In this document: positions 1 through 8,127 of the stretch, piece by piece
Layout: each line of letters begins with the position of its first letter
Position numbering within the stretch: the stretch's first letter is position 1
NCBI GenBank assembly: GCA_964392615.1
Contig: CAYMRB010000255.1
Span: 1-14,652 of the forward strand
Source of the DNA: CAYMRB01 sp964392615
GTDB taxonomy: Bacteria; Planctomycetota; UBA8108
DNA length: 14,652 nucleotides
Reading direction: 5' to 3'
Notes under the pieces: model-generated
Told to the model about the DNA's origin: nothing
Databases searched by the model: none
Seen by the model: only the letters and a program-made list of their open reading frames with translations
Translations under genes and position numbers: made by a program

Positions 1-125
1 TGATCTCTTCTTCGCCCCGGTCACTCGAAGCTTGTCCCGACTGCAACGCCGAACCTCAAGCGACTTCCATACCGTGACGACGGCTGCCCGCCGACGCGTC
101 AGAGGCTATCGACTCGGGTTGACGA
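1..125. other. Non-coding flank downstream of the PEP-CTERM gene
   Basis: I see no supportable gene in this stretch. The plus-strand open frame beginning here runs antisense into the PEP-CTERM gene and gives an Arg/Ser/Pro-rich translation typical of a high-GC shadow frame. On the minus strand it would be the 3' region of the PEP-CTERM gene. There is a short CGGC/GCCG inverted repeat around 86-98 but no T-tract after it, so I do not call a terminator. Confidence 0.5.
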
Positions 126-860
126 TCAGGCCGCCTTCTTCCAGCGGCGTCTTCCCGCCACGGCCACCCCGCTCAAGCCCAAGCAGAGGCCGAGGAGGAC
201 CAGCGAGGCGGGCTCGGGAATCGGAACGATCGCGGAGATCTGCATGTGGTCGAGCTCGAACGCGATGTTTCCGCTCAGGTTCCGGATGGTGACGCTCGAC
301 AGCCCTGCAGCATCCGTCACGCCGAGGAATCCCTCCACGGCGTGGGCCGTGGAACCGGGGTTCGAGTCCAACACGCCCGAGGTCGCCCCGTTGGCCAACA
401 TGACGAAGGAATCGTCGGAGCTGCTGCTATTGTCGAACACCCAGATGCCGAATCCGGCGACGGGGTTCGAGAAGGTGAAGGTGACGTCGCCGCTCACAGG
501 GTTCCCCGGGCCGCCCGTACGATTGAGCAATGCACCGCCGGACACCGTGCCGAACTAGCCGCCGCCACCCGCGTACGCGCCCCAGAAAACCTCTCCGGCG
601 GAGGCGGGCACGTTCGGGAGCGAGACGTCCACCGTGATGCCGCCCAGGGTCAGGCTGGATAACGTCTCGTACTGACCGTAGCTCTGGAAGTCTTCCTCGA
701 CGAAGCTGCCCACCGCGGTCTGCCACGCCAGGTCGCCCGACGGGTTCGCGCCCGCGCTGGCGAAGAAGACGGGCCCGCCGTAGACGGAACCCGCGCATAC
801 AAGAACGGCGACACAGCTCGCAAGGGCGAGCCTCGAGAAACGGGGGCGTTCTCTTGACAT
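126..860 (-). pseudogene. PEP-CTERM sorting-domain protein, interrupted by an in-frame TAG
   Basis: Read through, this is one frame of 244 codons plus a TGA stop, with an internal TAG at 557-555 (codon 102). The N-terminus has a signal peptide (residues 1 to about 29, basic start then a hydrophobic run). The middle is a Gly/Ser/Asn-rich beta-type ectodomain. The C-terminus is a textbook PEP-CTERM tripartite signal: PEP at 215-217, a hydrophobic helix at about 218-236, and RRRWKK at 237-242. Proteins with this signal are exported, then processed and anchored by an exosortase; no exosortase gene lies in the window. The start ATG at 860 has a GAGGAG ribosome binding site. Both halves are in the same frame and still look like protein, so the lesion is a single nonsense substitution, a sequencing error or a readthrough site. 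Without readthrough the product is a 101-residue fragment lacking the sorting signal. The family call is secure; pseudogene status is inferred. Confidence 0.85.
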
Positions 861-866
861 GGTCGG

Positions 867-872
867 CTCCTC
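867..872 (-). promoter_or_regulatory. Ribosome binding site of the PEP-CTERM gene
   Basis: On the minus strand GAGGAG lies 6 nt before the ATG at 860. This is a good Shine-Dalgarno match and supports that start. It also shows that the translation start of the interrupted gene has not decayed. Confidence 0.7.
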
Positions 873-952
873 GCTGTGCGGACGGATCTTTCAGAGCCTT
901 CAGGCTATCAGCGGGCCGCTCAAGTCGGCAAGGAGAAAACGGGGAAACTGAT

Positions 953-975
953 CGTCGCTGCTCTCGGCTGCGACG
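953..975 (-). terminator. Possible hairpin terminator of the five-gene VWA operon
   Basis: On the minus strand, 12 nt after the TAG that ends the DUF4175-like gene, CGTCGC pairs perfectly with GCGACG (953-958 with 970-975) around an 11-nt loop. The following minus-strand sequence contains short T runs (TTT, then TTTT) rather than a clean U-tract. Its position between two genes with separate roles fits a terminator, but the stem is short, so this is tentative. Confidence 0.35.
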
Positions 976-986
976 CTCCGTCGGCG

Positions 987-3173
987 CTAATCGTCGAAGA
1001 CATTCTCCACCGCCTGGCGGTAGATCTCCCGCGCCAGCTCCGACGACTCCTTCTGCGTCCTGATAATGGACCGGAGCCTCTTGACGACCTCGGTGAATCC
1101 TTCGAGGCGCACCATGCGCGTCAGGATCTCGTCGAGCCGTTCGAGCTTCCCCTCGAGGAAGAGCCCGAGCTCGGTGCCCTGGCGGACGCGGTCGATCTTC
1201 GTCTTGGCCGCGCGGATGCTGCCGAGCTGACTCGCGGCCGCCGGGAGGGTCGTCTCGGCGAGCTCGCGCAGCGGCGTGATGATCAACTGCGCGAGACGGT
1301 CGAGGTCGTCCGCCTCGCCGATGCGGTTGTTCTTCATCTCGAGAAGGATCTGCTCGATCGCACCGGCGATCGACTCGAGCTGGCGGCCGTGCGCGCGCTC
1401 CTTCCTCGCCAGCGCCGACATCAGCTTCTCGACGTCCTCGGTGAGCGGCTCGTCCGTGTTCCACCCCTGGTCGACGAGGCGGTAGACGTCGTCGCGGACC
1501 TTCTTTTCCTCCTCGATGATCCGTTCGAGGATGCGGCGCTGCTCCTCTTCGCGGCGCACGAACTCCTCGCCGAGTCGCTCCGCCGTGACGACGAGGAAGC
1601 CGAGCGTCGACGAGTAGCCGGTTTTCGATCCCGCGAGCGCGTCGTTGTCCGTCGCGCCCACTCGCAACGAGAGGCGCTTCTCCGGCTCGATCGCGAGCTT
1701 CTCGAGGTCCCACACGGCCTCGCTCTCGACAGGGTTCTGCGGCAGCCCCTCGACGGGCAGCGGCTCCTCGCCTTCCTTCGTCCCGTCCGGCCCCGCGTCG
1801 ACTTCCCATGCGAGGCGCACGCCCTCGATCGAGTAATCGTCGCGCGCATTGATCTCGATCGGCACGAGCGCCTGCGGCGTGATCATCGGGCCTAGGCCGC
1901 GAACGCGCGCCCGGACGATCGGCTGGCGGTCCGCAACGACGTGGATCGCGAACTGCATCAGGCGATCCGGCGGCACATTCTCACGGTCGGCGAGATGGAT
2001 CGACACCGGCCCGCCCGCGTCCGGCGACCAGGTTCCGCGGAACTGCCGAGGGCTCGCAGCGTCGATCTCGAGCTCGACCTCGCGCCCCTCGGCGATGATC
2101 CACGCGCGGGCGAGCTCCTTGTTCGCACGTCCCGCGAGATCGACTCGCGAACCCGCGGGCACCGCCAGCTCGCCGACGTCACCCTCGGTCGTCGCCGGAT
2201 CGAGCCCGGTGTACTTCGGCGCGACGACCGTTGCCGCGAGCGACTCGACCTGCGGTCGCTCGAGCACTCGAACGCGGTGGGTCGGCGTGCGGTAATCGCC
2301 GCCCTCCACGAAGAACTCGAAGTCTTCGGTCACCGCGCCGTGCTTGTGTACGAAGCGGGCTTCCTCGCCCGTGCGTGGCATCTGGTATCGCGTGCTGCCG
2401 GTCGGGTACAGCAGCCGGATCGCGACTCGCTGGGGCACTTCCTTCGAGGCGAGCGCGACGATGTCGAACGAGTTGCCGCGCGGGACGCCGTGTTCGAGGT
2501 TCTCGAAACCCTCAAGCTCGATGTGCGTACGGAACGGGTACTCGACGCTCGCGAACAGGACCTGACGCTGAAACCAGAGCCCGAACGTGCCGGAGAAGAG
2601 GATCACGAGCAGTCCGAGCGCGACGACGGTCGATACGCCGCCGAGCATCGCCGACGCGACTCGCGGTGTGTCGACCGCTTCGCCCGCGTCGAGGTCGCGC
2701 AGACTGTCGGCAGCCTGAACGACCACGCGGCCCTCGAGGACGCGCATCAGGTCGGCCTCGTCCGTATCACCTGAATCGACTGATTCGCCCGCATCGCCCG
2801 AGACGAGCTCGCGGACCCGCGGGTCGCGGAGGAAGTCGAGCGCGCTCCGCAAGCGGTCCTCCAGGGCGGGGAACTGCCGCTCGATCAGATCCGCGAGCAC
2901 CGGCGTCGGCAACGGCACGCACACCGGCCGCAGCAGGAACCGCCACGCGCAGTAGCCGAACGCGCCTCCGTATACGGCGAGCGCGACGGCGCGCGCGACG
3001 ATCGACAGGCGGAAGGCGCGGTCGAGTCCGAGCGACACGAGGACCAGACCGCACAGCACGACCGCGAGCACCGCGAGACCGCGCAGCGCGAGCGACGAGC
3101 GCAGCAGTCGGCGCAACTCGCTCAGTCGCGCGTCGATCCGCTGCAGGTCGGGTTTGTCGTCGGGTGCGGACAT
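987..3173 (-). CDS. DUF4175-like membrane protein with C-terminal helical/coiled-coil region
   Basis: This 728-residue protein is the last gene of the MoxR/VWA operon. Hydrophobic segments at about 30-50, 57-78 and 174-195 suggest an N-terminal membrane anchor. A long beta-rich region follows (about 205-530, with a VAPKYTGL motif near 317-324). Residues 531-728 are charged and almost wholly helical, with a Glu/Lys/Arg-rich coiled-coil stretch (for example RREEEQRRILERIIEEEKK). This layout resembles DUF4175-type proteins that sit beside DUF58 and VWA genes; the biochemical role is unknown. A membrane scaffold or partner for the VWA proteins is my inference. The ATG at 3173 lies 11 bp after the previous stop. 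A GTG at 3188 would overlap that stop as GTGA and add five residues, and neither start has a strong ribosome binding site. The gene ends in TAG at 989-987. Confidence 0.8.
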   Translation of the reverse strand: MSAPDDKPDLQRIDARLSELRRLLRSSLALRGLAVLAVVLCGLVLVSLGLDRAFRLSIVARAVALAVYGGAFGYCAWRFLLRPVCVPLPTPVLADLIERQFPALEDRLRSALDFLRDPRVRELVSGDAGESVDSGDTDEADLMRVLEGRVVVQAADSLRDLDAGEAVDTPRVASAMLGGVSTVVALGLLVILFSGTFGLWFQRQVLFASVEYPFRTHIELEGFENLEHGVPRGNSFDIVALASKEVPQRVAIRLLYPTGSTRYQMPRTGEEARFVHKHGAVTEDFEFFVEGGDYRTPTHRVRVLERPQVESLAATVVAPKYTGLDPATTEGDVGELAVPAGSRVDLAGRANKELARAWIIAEGREVELEIDAASPRQFRGTWSPDAGGPVSIHLADRENVPPDRLMQFAIHVVADRQPIVRARVRGLGPMITPQALVPIEINARDDYSIEGVRLAWEVDAGPDGTKEGEEPLPVEGLPQNPVESEAVWDLEKLAIEPEKRLSLRVGATDNDALAGSKTGYSSTLGFLVVTAERLGEEFVRREEEQRRILERIIEEEKKVRDDVYRLVDQGWNTDEPLTEDVEKLMSALARKERAHGRQLESIAGAIEQILLEMKNNRIGEADDLDRLAQLIITPLRELAETTLPAAASQLGSIRAAKTKIDRVRQGTELGLFLEGKLERLDEILTRMVRLEGFTEVVKRLRSIIRTQKESSELAREIYRQAVENVFDD

Positions 3174-3184
3174 CTCGGCTCGGG

Positions 3185-5713
3185 TCACAGAAGTCGACAC
3201 AGCTTGCGGAGGATCCACTCGATTGTCAGGAGGCTCGCCAGAAGCGCGACGGCGACGCGGTTGTCCCACAACGGGATCGGCTCGTCGGTCGTCGTCACGG
3301 TCTGCGATCCGCTCGGGATGCGATCCGGCACCTCTGCCGCCTCCCACAGGCGCCAGTACTTGCCGAGTGGCTTCGCGGCGTCTCGCGGCACGTACTCGGC
3401 CAGCTCGCGCAGGCTCGACGAGTCGAGCCACGGGTCCTGGAACTCGATGTCCGGAGGGTCGACGCTCACCGTGTGCTCGGTGCCGTCCGGCAGCCGCAGC
3501 GTGTGCGCGCCGAGGTTCCGCGGAACGAACACGCTCCGGAACCAGCCGGGCGATGTCGCGTCCTTCTCGAGTCGTACCTCGGTCTCGTTGCCGTCGCCGT
3601 CCTGGACGATCAGCGTCACCGAGTCCTCGTCGAGCGGCCTGAAGTTCTCGTCCTGCATCAGCGCCGCGACGCGGACGACCTCGCCGAGGTCGTAGCTGTC
3701 ACGATCGCTCTGCAGCACCCGCCGCTTGCCTCCCGACAGACGGCCTTCCGTCAGGAAGCGCGTCGTCTGCATCCAGAACTGGTCGTAGATCTCCTCGGTC
3801 GTCGAGCGCCAGCGCCACGTCTCGTCGCTTGCGAGGAAGATCGTGCGGCCGCCCTCGTAGAACTGCCACGCGAGGATCGGTTCCGGACCGCTCTCGAGCA
3901 CGCGTGTCGGATCGGAGTGCACGAGCAGCACGTTCGCGCCCGGCTTCGGCTTGCGGACGCGGAAGGACCAGTAGATGCCCGGCAGCTCGGCCCATCGCTC
4001 GCGGTTGCGTTCCGGGCGCGAAGACAGGCGGGTCGCGGAGTTCGACGACGCGATCGCCGTCGGCACGAGCGGCCACTCGCGTAGCGACAGGAACTCGGGC
4101 CCCGCTTCCGGCTCAGCGCGCGCGACGTCCGGCACGACGGGAAGCATGTCGCGCAGCGGCTTCATCGCGTCGGCGCGGAAGAAGCGCACGCCGTACTTCT
4201 CGCCGGCGACGTAGACGAGCCCGCCGTTCTGCTTGCCGACAAATTGTTCGAGCAGCGCCGCGTAGTCGAGCGGGAAGTCGTCGGGATCCGGATCGACGAG
4301 GAGCACGACGTCGTACTCGAACAGCTCGCGCGGTTCGGTGGGCAGGCGATCGAGCGAAACATTGCCCTCCTGCGGGAAATCCGAATCGGCGCTCATGAGC
4401 CAGCCGGAGACCGAGATCCTGCGATCGCGCCGCATCAGGTTGAGCAGGAAACGGTACTCGTAGGTCGGCCCGCCCGCGATCAGCAGCACGCGCGAGGCCT
4501 CTTCGATGACCTCGACGTCCACGCTGCGCTCGTTGTCGTCGGTGAACGCTTCTTCGTCGCGCACGGCGAGGCGAGCGGTCAGGTGGTGCTTGCCGACACC
4601 CTCGAGGTCGACGTTGAAGCGAGCGACGGCCTCATTGCGCCCGTCCTCGAAGGTCACGTCCGTCGTGCCTAGAACGCGCTCGTCGCCCCCGGCTCCCTCG
4701 AACGCGTCGACGAGCTCGACCGCGACCGTGTCGCCGTCCCAGCCCTTCTGATGAACGCGCACGTCGACGGCGACCGGATCGCCGGCAAACACGCGCTCGC
4801 TCGCCAGCAGCGCGAGAAGGCGCAGGTTGCGCGGCGGGGTCGGGTCGCCGATGCCGATCGCGTGGACCGGCACGCGTTTCTCGTCGCCCAGGAACCGCGC
4901 GATTCCCGACAGCCCTTCGCCCGCGGTCACGTTGCCGTCGGAGATCACGACGACGCTCGCGACGCGGGTTCCTCCCTGCTGCTCGACGGCAGAGCGCACG
5001 GCTCCGGCGATGTCGGTCGACGAGCCGCGCGGGGTGAGCTCGATGTCCGGCGGTGGGGGAGGCTGTGGCGCGGCAGGCCCGCTCGTCGCGTCATCGGCGC
5101 GGGGCGCGGGCGGAGTGTCTGCGTTCGCGCTCGGCGGCGCCTCGATCGACAGTCGCCGCGACTCGTCGGCGAACGTGTACACCTCGACGCGGTTCTTCTC
5201 GCCCAGGCGATCGAAGAGTCGATAGCGCGGATGCTCGAGGAACCGTTCGACGATCTCGGCTCGCGAGAGCCGGGTGACGTCCGCTGCCTTCAGCGGGGGC
5301 TCGCCGTCGATGGACAGCGTCGCGGCGGTCTTCTCGGCATCGTCTGGCGCGCCTCGGTAGCGATCGCGAATCGTCGCGCTCATCGACTCGTCGACGAGGA
5401 CGATAGACACGGCGCGCAGCGTCCGTTCGCGGTCGACCTCGAGGACCGGGTAGAACACGATCAGCGCGAGAACGAGCACGAACACCATGCGGATGCCGGC
5501 GAGCGACATCTTCTTCCAGGTTCCGAGTCTCCCCTCGCGGAGGTACGTGAACGCGATGGCCGCGAACGCCGCAAGCACGATGAGGATCGCGACGAGCCCG
5601 AGGTCGCCCTCCGGAAAACGCGCGAAGGACACGCGCGCCGTACCGCCCTCGAGCGACTCGACGTCGATCGAAAGCCAGCGCAGGAACCAATCCGGAAGCG
5701 GCAGGTCGGTCAC
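3185..5713 (-). CDS. Membrane-anchored VWA protein with inactive-looking glutamine amidotransferase-like domain
   Basis: The protein has 842 residues. Two N-terminal membrane helices (about 38-57 and 73-91) precede a vWA domain with an intact MIDAS: DESMS at 108-112, Thr233 in SSTD, and Asp259 in VVISDG. The first two MIDAS elements lie about 120 residues apart, farther than in the neighbouring VWA protein, because of an insert that includes a Pro/Ala-rich stretch (about 193-223). A class-I glutamine-amidotransferase-like domain follows (about 395-530); its nucleophile-elbow region reads VYVAGEKYG with no cysteine, so enzyme activity is unlikely. After more beta-rich sequence a last helix (about 818-835) re-enters the membrane, so most of the protein is probably periplasmic. 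The start is GTG at 5713, overlapping the upstream TGA as GTGA and preceded by AAGGAGG. A metal-dependent binding role in a MoxR-driven complex is inferred. Confidence 0.85.
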   Translation of the reverse strand: MTDLPLPDWFLRWLSIDVESLEGGTARVSFARFPEGDLGLVAILIVLAAFAAIAFTYLREGRLGTWKKMSLAGIRMVFVLVLALIVFYPVLEVDRERTLRAVSIVLVDESMSATIRDRYRGAPDDAEKTAATLSIDGEPPLKAADVTRLSRAEIVERFLEHPRYRLFDRLGEKNRVEVYTFADESRRLSIEAPPSANADTPPAPRADDATSGPAAPQPPPPPDIELTPRGSSTDIAGAVRSAVEQQGGTRVASVVVISDGNVTAGEGLSGIARFLGDEKRVPVHAIGIGDPTPPRNLRLLALLASERVFAGDPVAVDVRVHQKGWDGDTVAVELVDAFEGAGGDERVLGTTDVTFEDGRNEAVARFNVDLEGVGKHHLTARLAVRDEEAFTDDNERSVDVEVIEEASRVLLIAGGPTYEYRFLLNLMRRDRRISVSGWLMSADSDFPQEGNVSLDRLPTEPRELFEYDVVLLVDPDPDDFPLDYAALLEQFVGKQNGGLVYVAGEKYGVRFFRADAMKPLRDMLPVVPDVARAEPEAGPEFLSLREWPLVPTAIASSNSATRLSSRPERNRERWAELPGIYWSFRVRKPKPGANVLLVHSDPTRVLESGPEPILAWQFYEGGRTIFLASDETWRWRSTTEEIYDQFWMQTTRFLTEGRLSGGKRRVLQSDRDSYDLGEVVRVAALMQDENFRPLDEDSVTLIVQDGDGNETEVRLEKDATSPGWFRSVFVPRNLGAHTLRLPDGTEHTVSVDPPDIEFQDPWLDSSSLRELAEYVPRDAAKPLGKYWRLWEAAEVPDRIPSGSQTVTTTDEPIPLWDNRVAVALLASLLTIEWILRKLCRLL

Positions 5714-8127
5714 GATCCCTCCTTCGCACCGGTGGCGGTGAGAGCGGGCCGGGCCGCCAGCCGCTGAAGGCCCACGGCGCGCCCCTCCGCCGCCCGTCCG
5801 TGATGCGCGAACCAGCACGCGAGCGCGCCCTCGACGAAGAGGAGCACGATCAAGAGCGCGAGCAGCAGGTCGGCGATCTCGAACTGGCCGTGTCCCGCTT
5901 CGGAGAAGCGCGCGACGTCACGAACGACGCGCAGGTCCGCGTTCGGGTACAGCTTGCGGAGCTCATCCTCGGTCACGCGGCGCAGGTCGGACTCGCGCGT
6001 CGGCGAGCGGATCGCGATCGCGCTCCACTCGTCGACCGTGGAACCGCGCTTGCGCTGCGCGAGGAAGAAGTGGCCGGCCGCCAGCGTCGCTTGCGGCTCC
6101 AGCGTCAGGACGAACTCGGAGTCGGGCGCCTTCTCGGCCCCTTCGTTCTCGGCGGCGGATCGCGGCGACGCGCGCAGCGTGCCCTCCGGCGTGCGCGGGT
6201 AGTCCGGCGCACGGAAGCGCGCCTGGTTCGCGTACTCCGCGATGTCGATCGGCACCTCGAGACGCTGCCCGGCCAGGTACTCGACCGTCTGGCTGCGGCT
6301 CGTGCCCATCGTCTCGATGACCTTCTGCAGCACCATCAGATACGTGACGTTGCGCGGCCACCCGTTCCACTCGCGGTCCGCCGAGCTCGCGAACAGGTAG
6401 ACGCGACCGGCGCCGACGGGGCGCTCGACGAATGCGGGCGTGTCCGCGTCGCCGGTGAAGCTCGCGATGACGCGCGCCTGGGGATGGGGCGCGACGGCGA
6501 AGTAGCGGTTGAACCGGATGTCCTGCACGTACGGCTCGCCGCCGTCGCGCAGGAACTCGAAGAACGGATGGTCGTACGACGGCAGCAGGCGGACGTCCAT
6601 CGTTTCGCCGCCCTCGACCTCTCCGATGGTCGCCGGCAGCAGGTCGCGTTCGGGATGGTCCTCGTCGGCCGGTCCCGCTGCGGTGCCGAAGTCGCGCTCC
6701 CACTCGGCGGCGCGTACCTGGTCGCCGAGGAACAGGAACAGCGCACCGCCACCGCGAACGTAACGTCCGAGTCGCCGTCGGAACTCCTCGGGCAGGCTGT
6801 ACACGTTCGCGAGGAACACGCCGCCGAAACGATCGAGCGCGCCGCTCGGCAGGCTGTCCTCGACCGCGACGACGGGCACGATTCCCGAGTTCGCGTCGCC
6901 GCCGGGATTGAGCGCGAGCGACAAGTAGTACGTCTCGTCGTCCCAGCGGTCTCCCGACGACGACGGCTCGCCGTCGATCAGGAGAATCTCGGTCGAGTCG
7001 ACGACGTCGACGACGAACGCGAACTCGTTGTCGCCGGCGATCGGGTCGCTCGAGCCCGACAAGCTCGTGCTGGCCCAGTACTGGCCCGCGGTCCGGAACG
7101 TGCACGGAATCGTCGCGACGGCGGTCTCGCCCGCGGCGATCGTCGCGATCGGTGGCGCGAGCGCGGTGAACGACATGCCACCGTCCGCAGCCGGACCGCT
7201 CGATCTGCCGACCGCGGCGACCGGGCCGAAGTGCATCGTCAGACGGAGATTCGCGACGGGCGCGTTGCCGTGGTTGCGCAGTCGCACGCGAACCTGCGTC
7301 GGCAAGTCGACCGTCGGACGCGCGTCGAGACGGACCTCCGTGATCGCGATGTTCGTTGTGTCGTCGCCGCCGACGTCGTAGATCACGATTCGCGCCGGAT
7401 TGTCCTCCGACTCCTGCAATCGCTCGAGCGCTTGCGTCAGCGACGCGCTCGCGCCACCGGAGCCGTCGGTCCAATCAGCCGCGCGCAGGTCGGTGAGGAT
7501 CGACACCGACCGCGGCCGCTGCGTCGAGCTATCGGCGGACGTCGCGGCGTGTTGGGCGATGTTCTCGAGCGTCGCCGCGAGGTCCATACTCGTCGACGTC
7601 GGGCTCAGGTTCTTCACCGTGCTCTCGATCTGCGCGGCGCGTTCTTGATCGATGAAACCGTCCTGCAGAAGTGGAGCCTCGGGGCGCGAGGAGCGCACGA
7701 TCGTCACGCGGTCCTGGCCGCCGCGGCGTCGCCCGAGGCTGCCGATCTCGTTCGCGAGCGCCTCGGCTGCGCGGTCGAGGGTCGTGCCGCCCGCTTCGCG
7801 TCGGCTCATCGACAGCGAGTCGTCGACGACGAAGATCTTGTCCTCGCTCTTGAACGCGCTGGCGAGCCAGCCGAAGTCCCGGTCGTCCAGCCGTGGCCGC
7901 GCGAGCGCGAGCGCGATGAGCGCGATCAGCACGATGCGGCACAGGAGGAGGAGGAGCTGCTCGATCCGCACGCGGCGTCGCGTTCGCTTCAGCGCGCGCA
8001 GCAGGAACTCCATCGCCGCCCAATCGAGCTTGCGCTGACGCTGCCGGTTGAGCAGGTGGATGATGATCGGGATCGACGCGAGTCCGAGTGCAGCCCACGC
8101 GAGGCCCGGGTGCAGGAACGGGTTCAT
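5710..8127 (-). CDS. BatA-like membrane VWA protein with GATase-like domain
   Basis: The 805-residue protein opens with an N-terminal BatA-type membrane domain: MNPFLHPGLAW, helices at about 8-26 and 56-76, and the basic linker LLNRQRQRKLDW between them. A vWA domain follows with MIDAS residues D102-D-S104-L-S106, a Thr in TSTSMD (about 177-182) and Asp213 in SILTD. A CARDB-like beta region and then a GATase-like segment follow (STEILLIDGEP onward). The GATase elbow reads GGGALFLFLGDQV with no cysteine, so it is probably structural. A C-terminal helix (about 751-772) ends in a basic tail. BatA-type proteins work with MoxR ATPases in the cell envelope, and the gene order here agrees. The ATG at 8127 overlaps the DUF58 stop as ATGA and has GGAG about 9 nt upstream. 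Upstream in-frame codons run inside DUF58 and are rejected as coding. Confidence 0.88.
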   Translation of the reverse strand: MNPFLHPGLAWAALGLASIPIIIHLLNRQRQRKLDWAAMEFLLRALKRTRRRVRIEQLLLLLCRIVLIALIALALARPRLDDRDFGWLASAFKSEDKIFVVDDSLSMSRREAGGTTLDRAAEALANEIGSLGRRRGGQDRVTIVRSSRPEAPLLQDGFIDQERAAQIESTVKNLSPTSTSMDLAATLENIAQHAATSADSSTQRPRSVSILTDLRAADWTDGSGGASASLTQALERLQESEDNPARIVIYDVGGDDTTNIAITEVRLDARPTVDLPTQVRVRLRNHGNAPVANLRLTMHFGPVAAVGRSSGPAADGGMSFTALAPPIATIAAGETAVATIPCTFRTAGQYWASTSLSGSSDPIAGDNEFAFVVDVVDSTEILLIDGEPSSSGDRWDDETYYLSLALNPGGDANSGIVPVVAVEDSLPSGALDRFGGVFLANVYSLPEEFRRRLGRYVRGGGALFLFLGDQVRAAEWERDFGTAAGPADEDHPERDLLPATIGEVEGGETMDVRLLPSYDHPFFEFLRDGGEPYVQDIRFNRYFAVAPHPQARVIASFTGDADTPAFVERPVGAGRVYLFASSADREWNGWPRNVTYLMVLQKVIETMGTSRSQTVEYLAGQRLEVPIDIAEYANQARFRAPDYPRTPEGTLRASPRSAAENEGAEKAPDSEFVLTLEPQATLAAGHFFLAQRKRGSTVDEWSAIAIRSPTRESDLRRVTEDELRKLYPNADLRVVRDVARFSEAGHGQFEIADLLLALLIVLLFVEGALACWFAHHGRAAEGRAVGLQRLAARPALTATGAKEGS
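5718..5724 (-). promoter_or_regulatory. Strong ribosome binding site fixing a GTG start
   Basis: AAGGAGG lies 4 nt before the GTG at 5713, inside the 3' end of the BatA-like gene. It is the best Shine-Dalgarno match seen in the window. It decides the start of the second VWA gene: the reading frame is open for about 35 codons further upstream, including an ATG/GTG choice at 5818, but that stretch would overlap the BatA-like gene and is Arg/Gly-rich. Confidence 0.75.

Noticed and set aside
555..557. Reassignment of TAG to an amino acid in this organism
   Set aside because: The MoxR, prenyltransferase-fold and DUF4175-like genes all end in TAG at the expected end of their proteins, so TAG works as a stop here.
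895..906. AGCCT-N2-AGGCT inverted repeat upstream of the PEP-CTERM gene as an operator or terminator
   Set aside because: The 2-nt spacing is too tight for a hairpin loop, there is no T-tract, and a 5-bp half site occurs easily by chance in such sequence. I also saw only weak -35/-10 matches nearby.
427..1809. 460-codon minus-strand frame bridging the PEP-CTERM and DUF4175-like genes
   Set aside because: It overlaps both genes in another frame, is dominated by Arg, Gly and Ala, and crosses the intergenic region without any start signal of its own.
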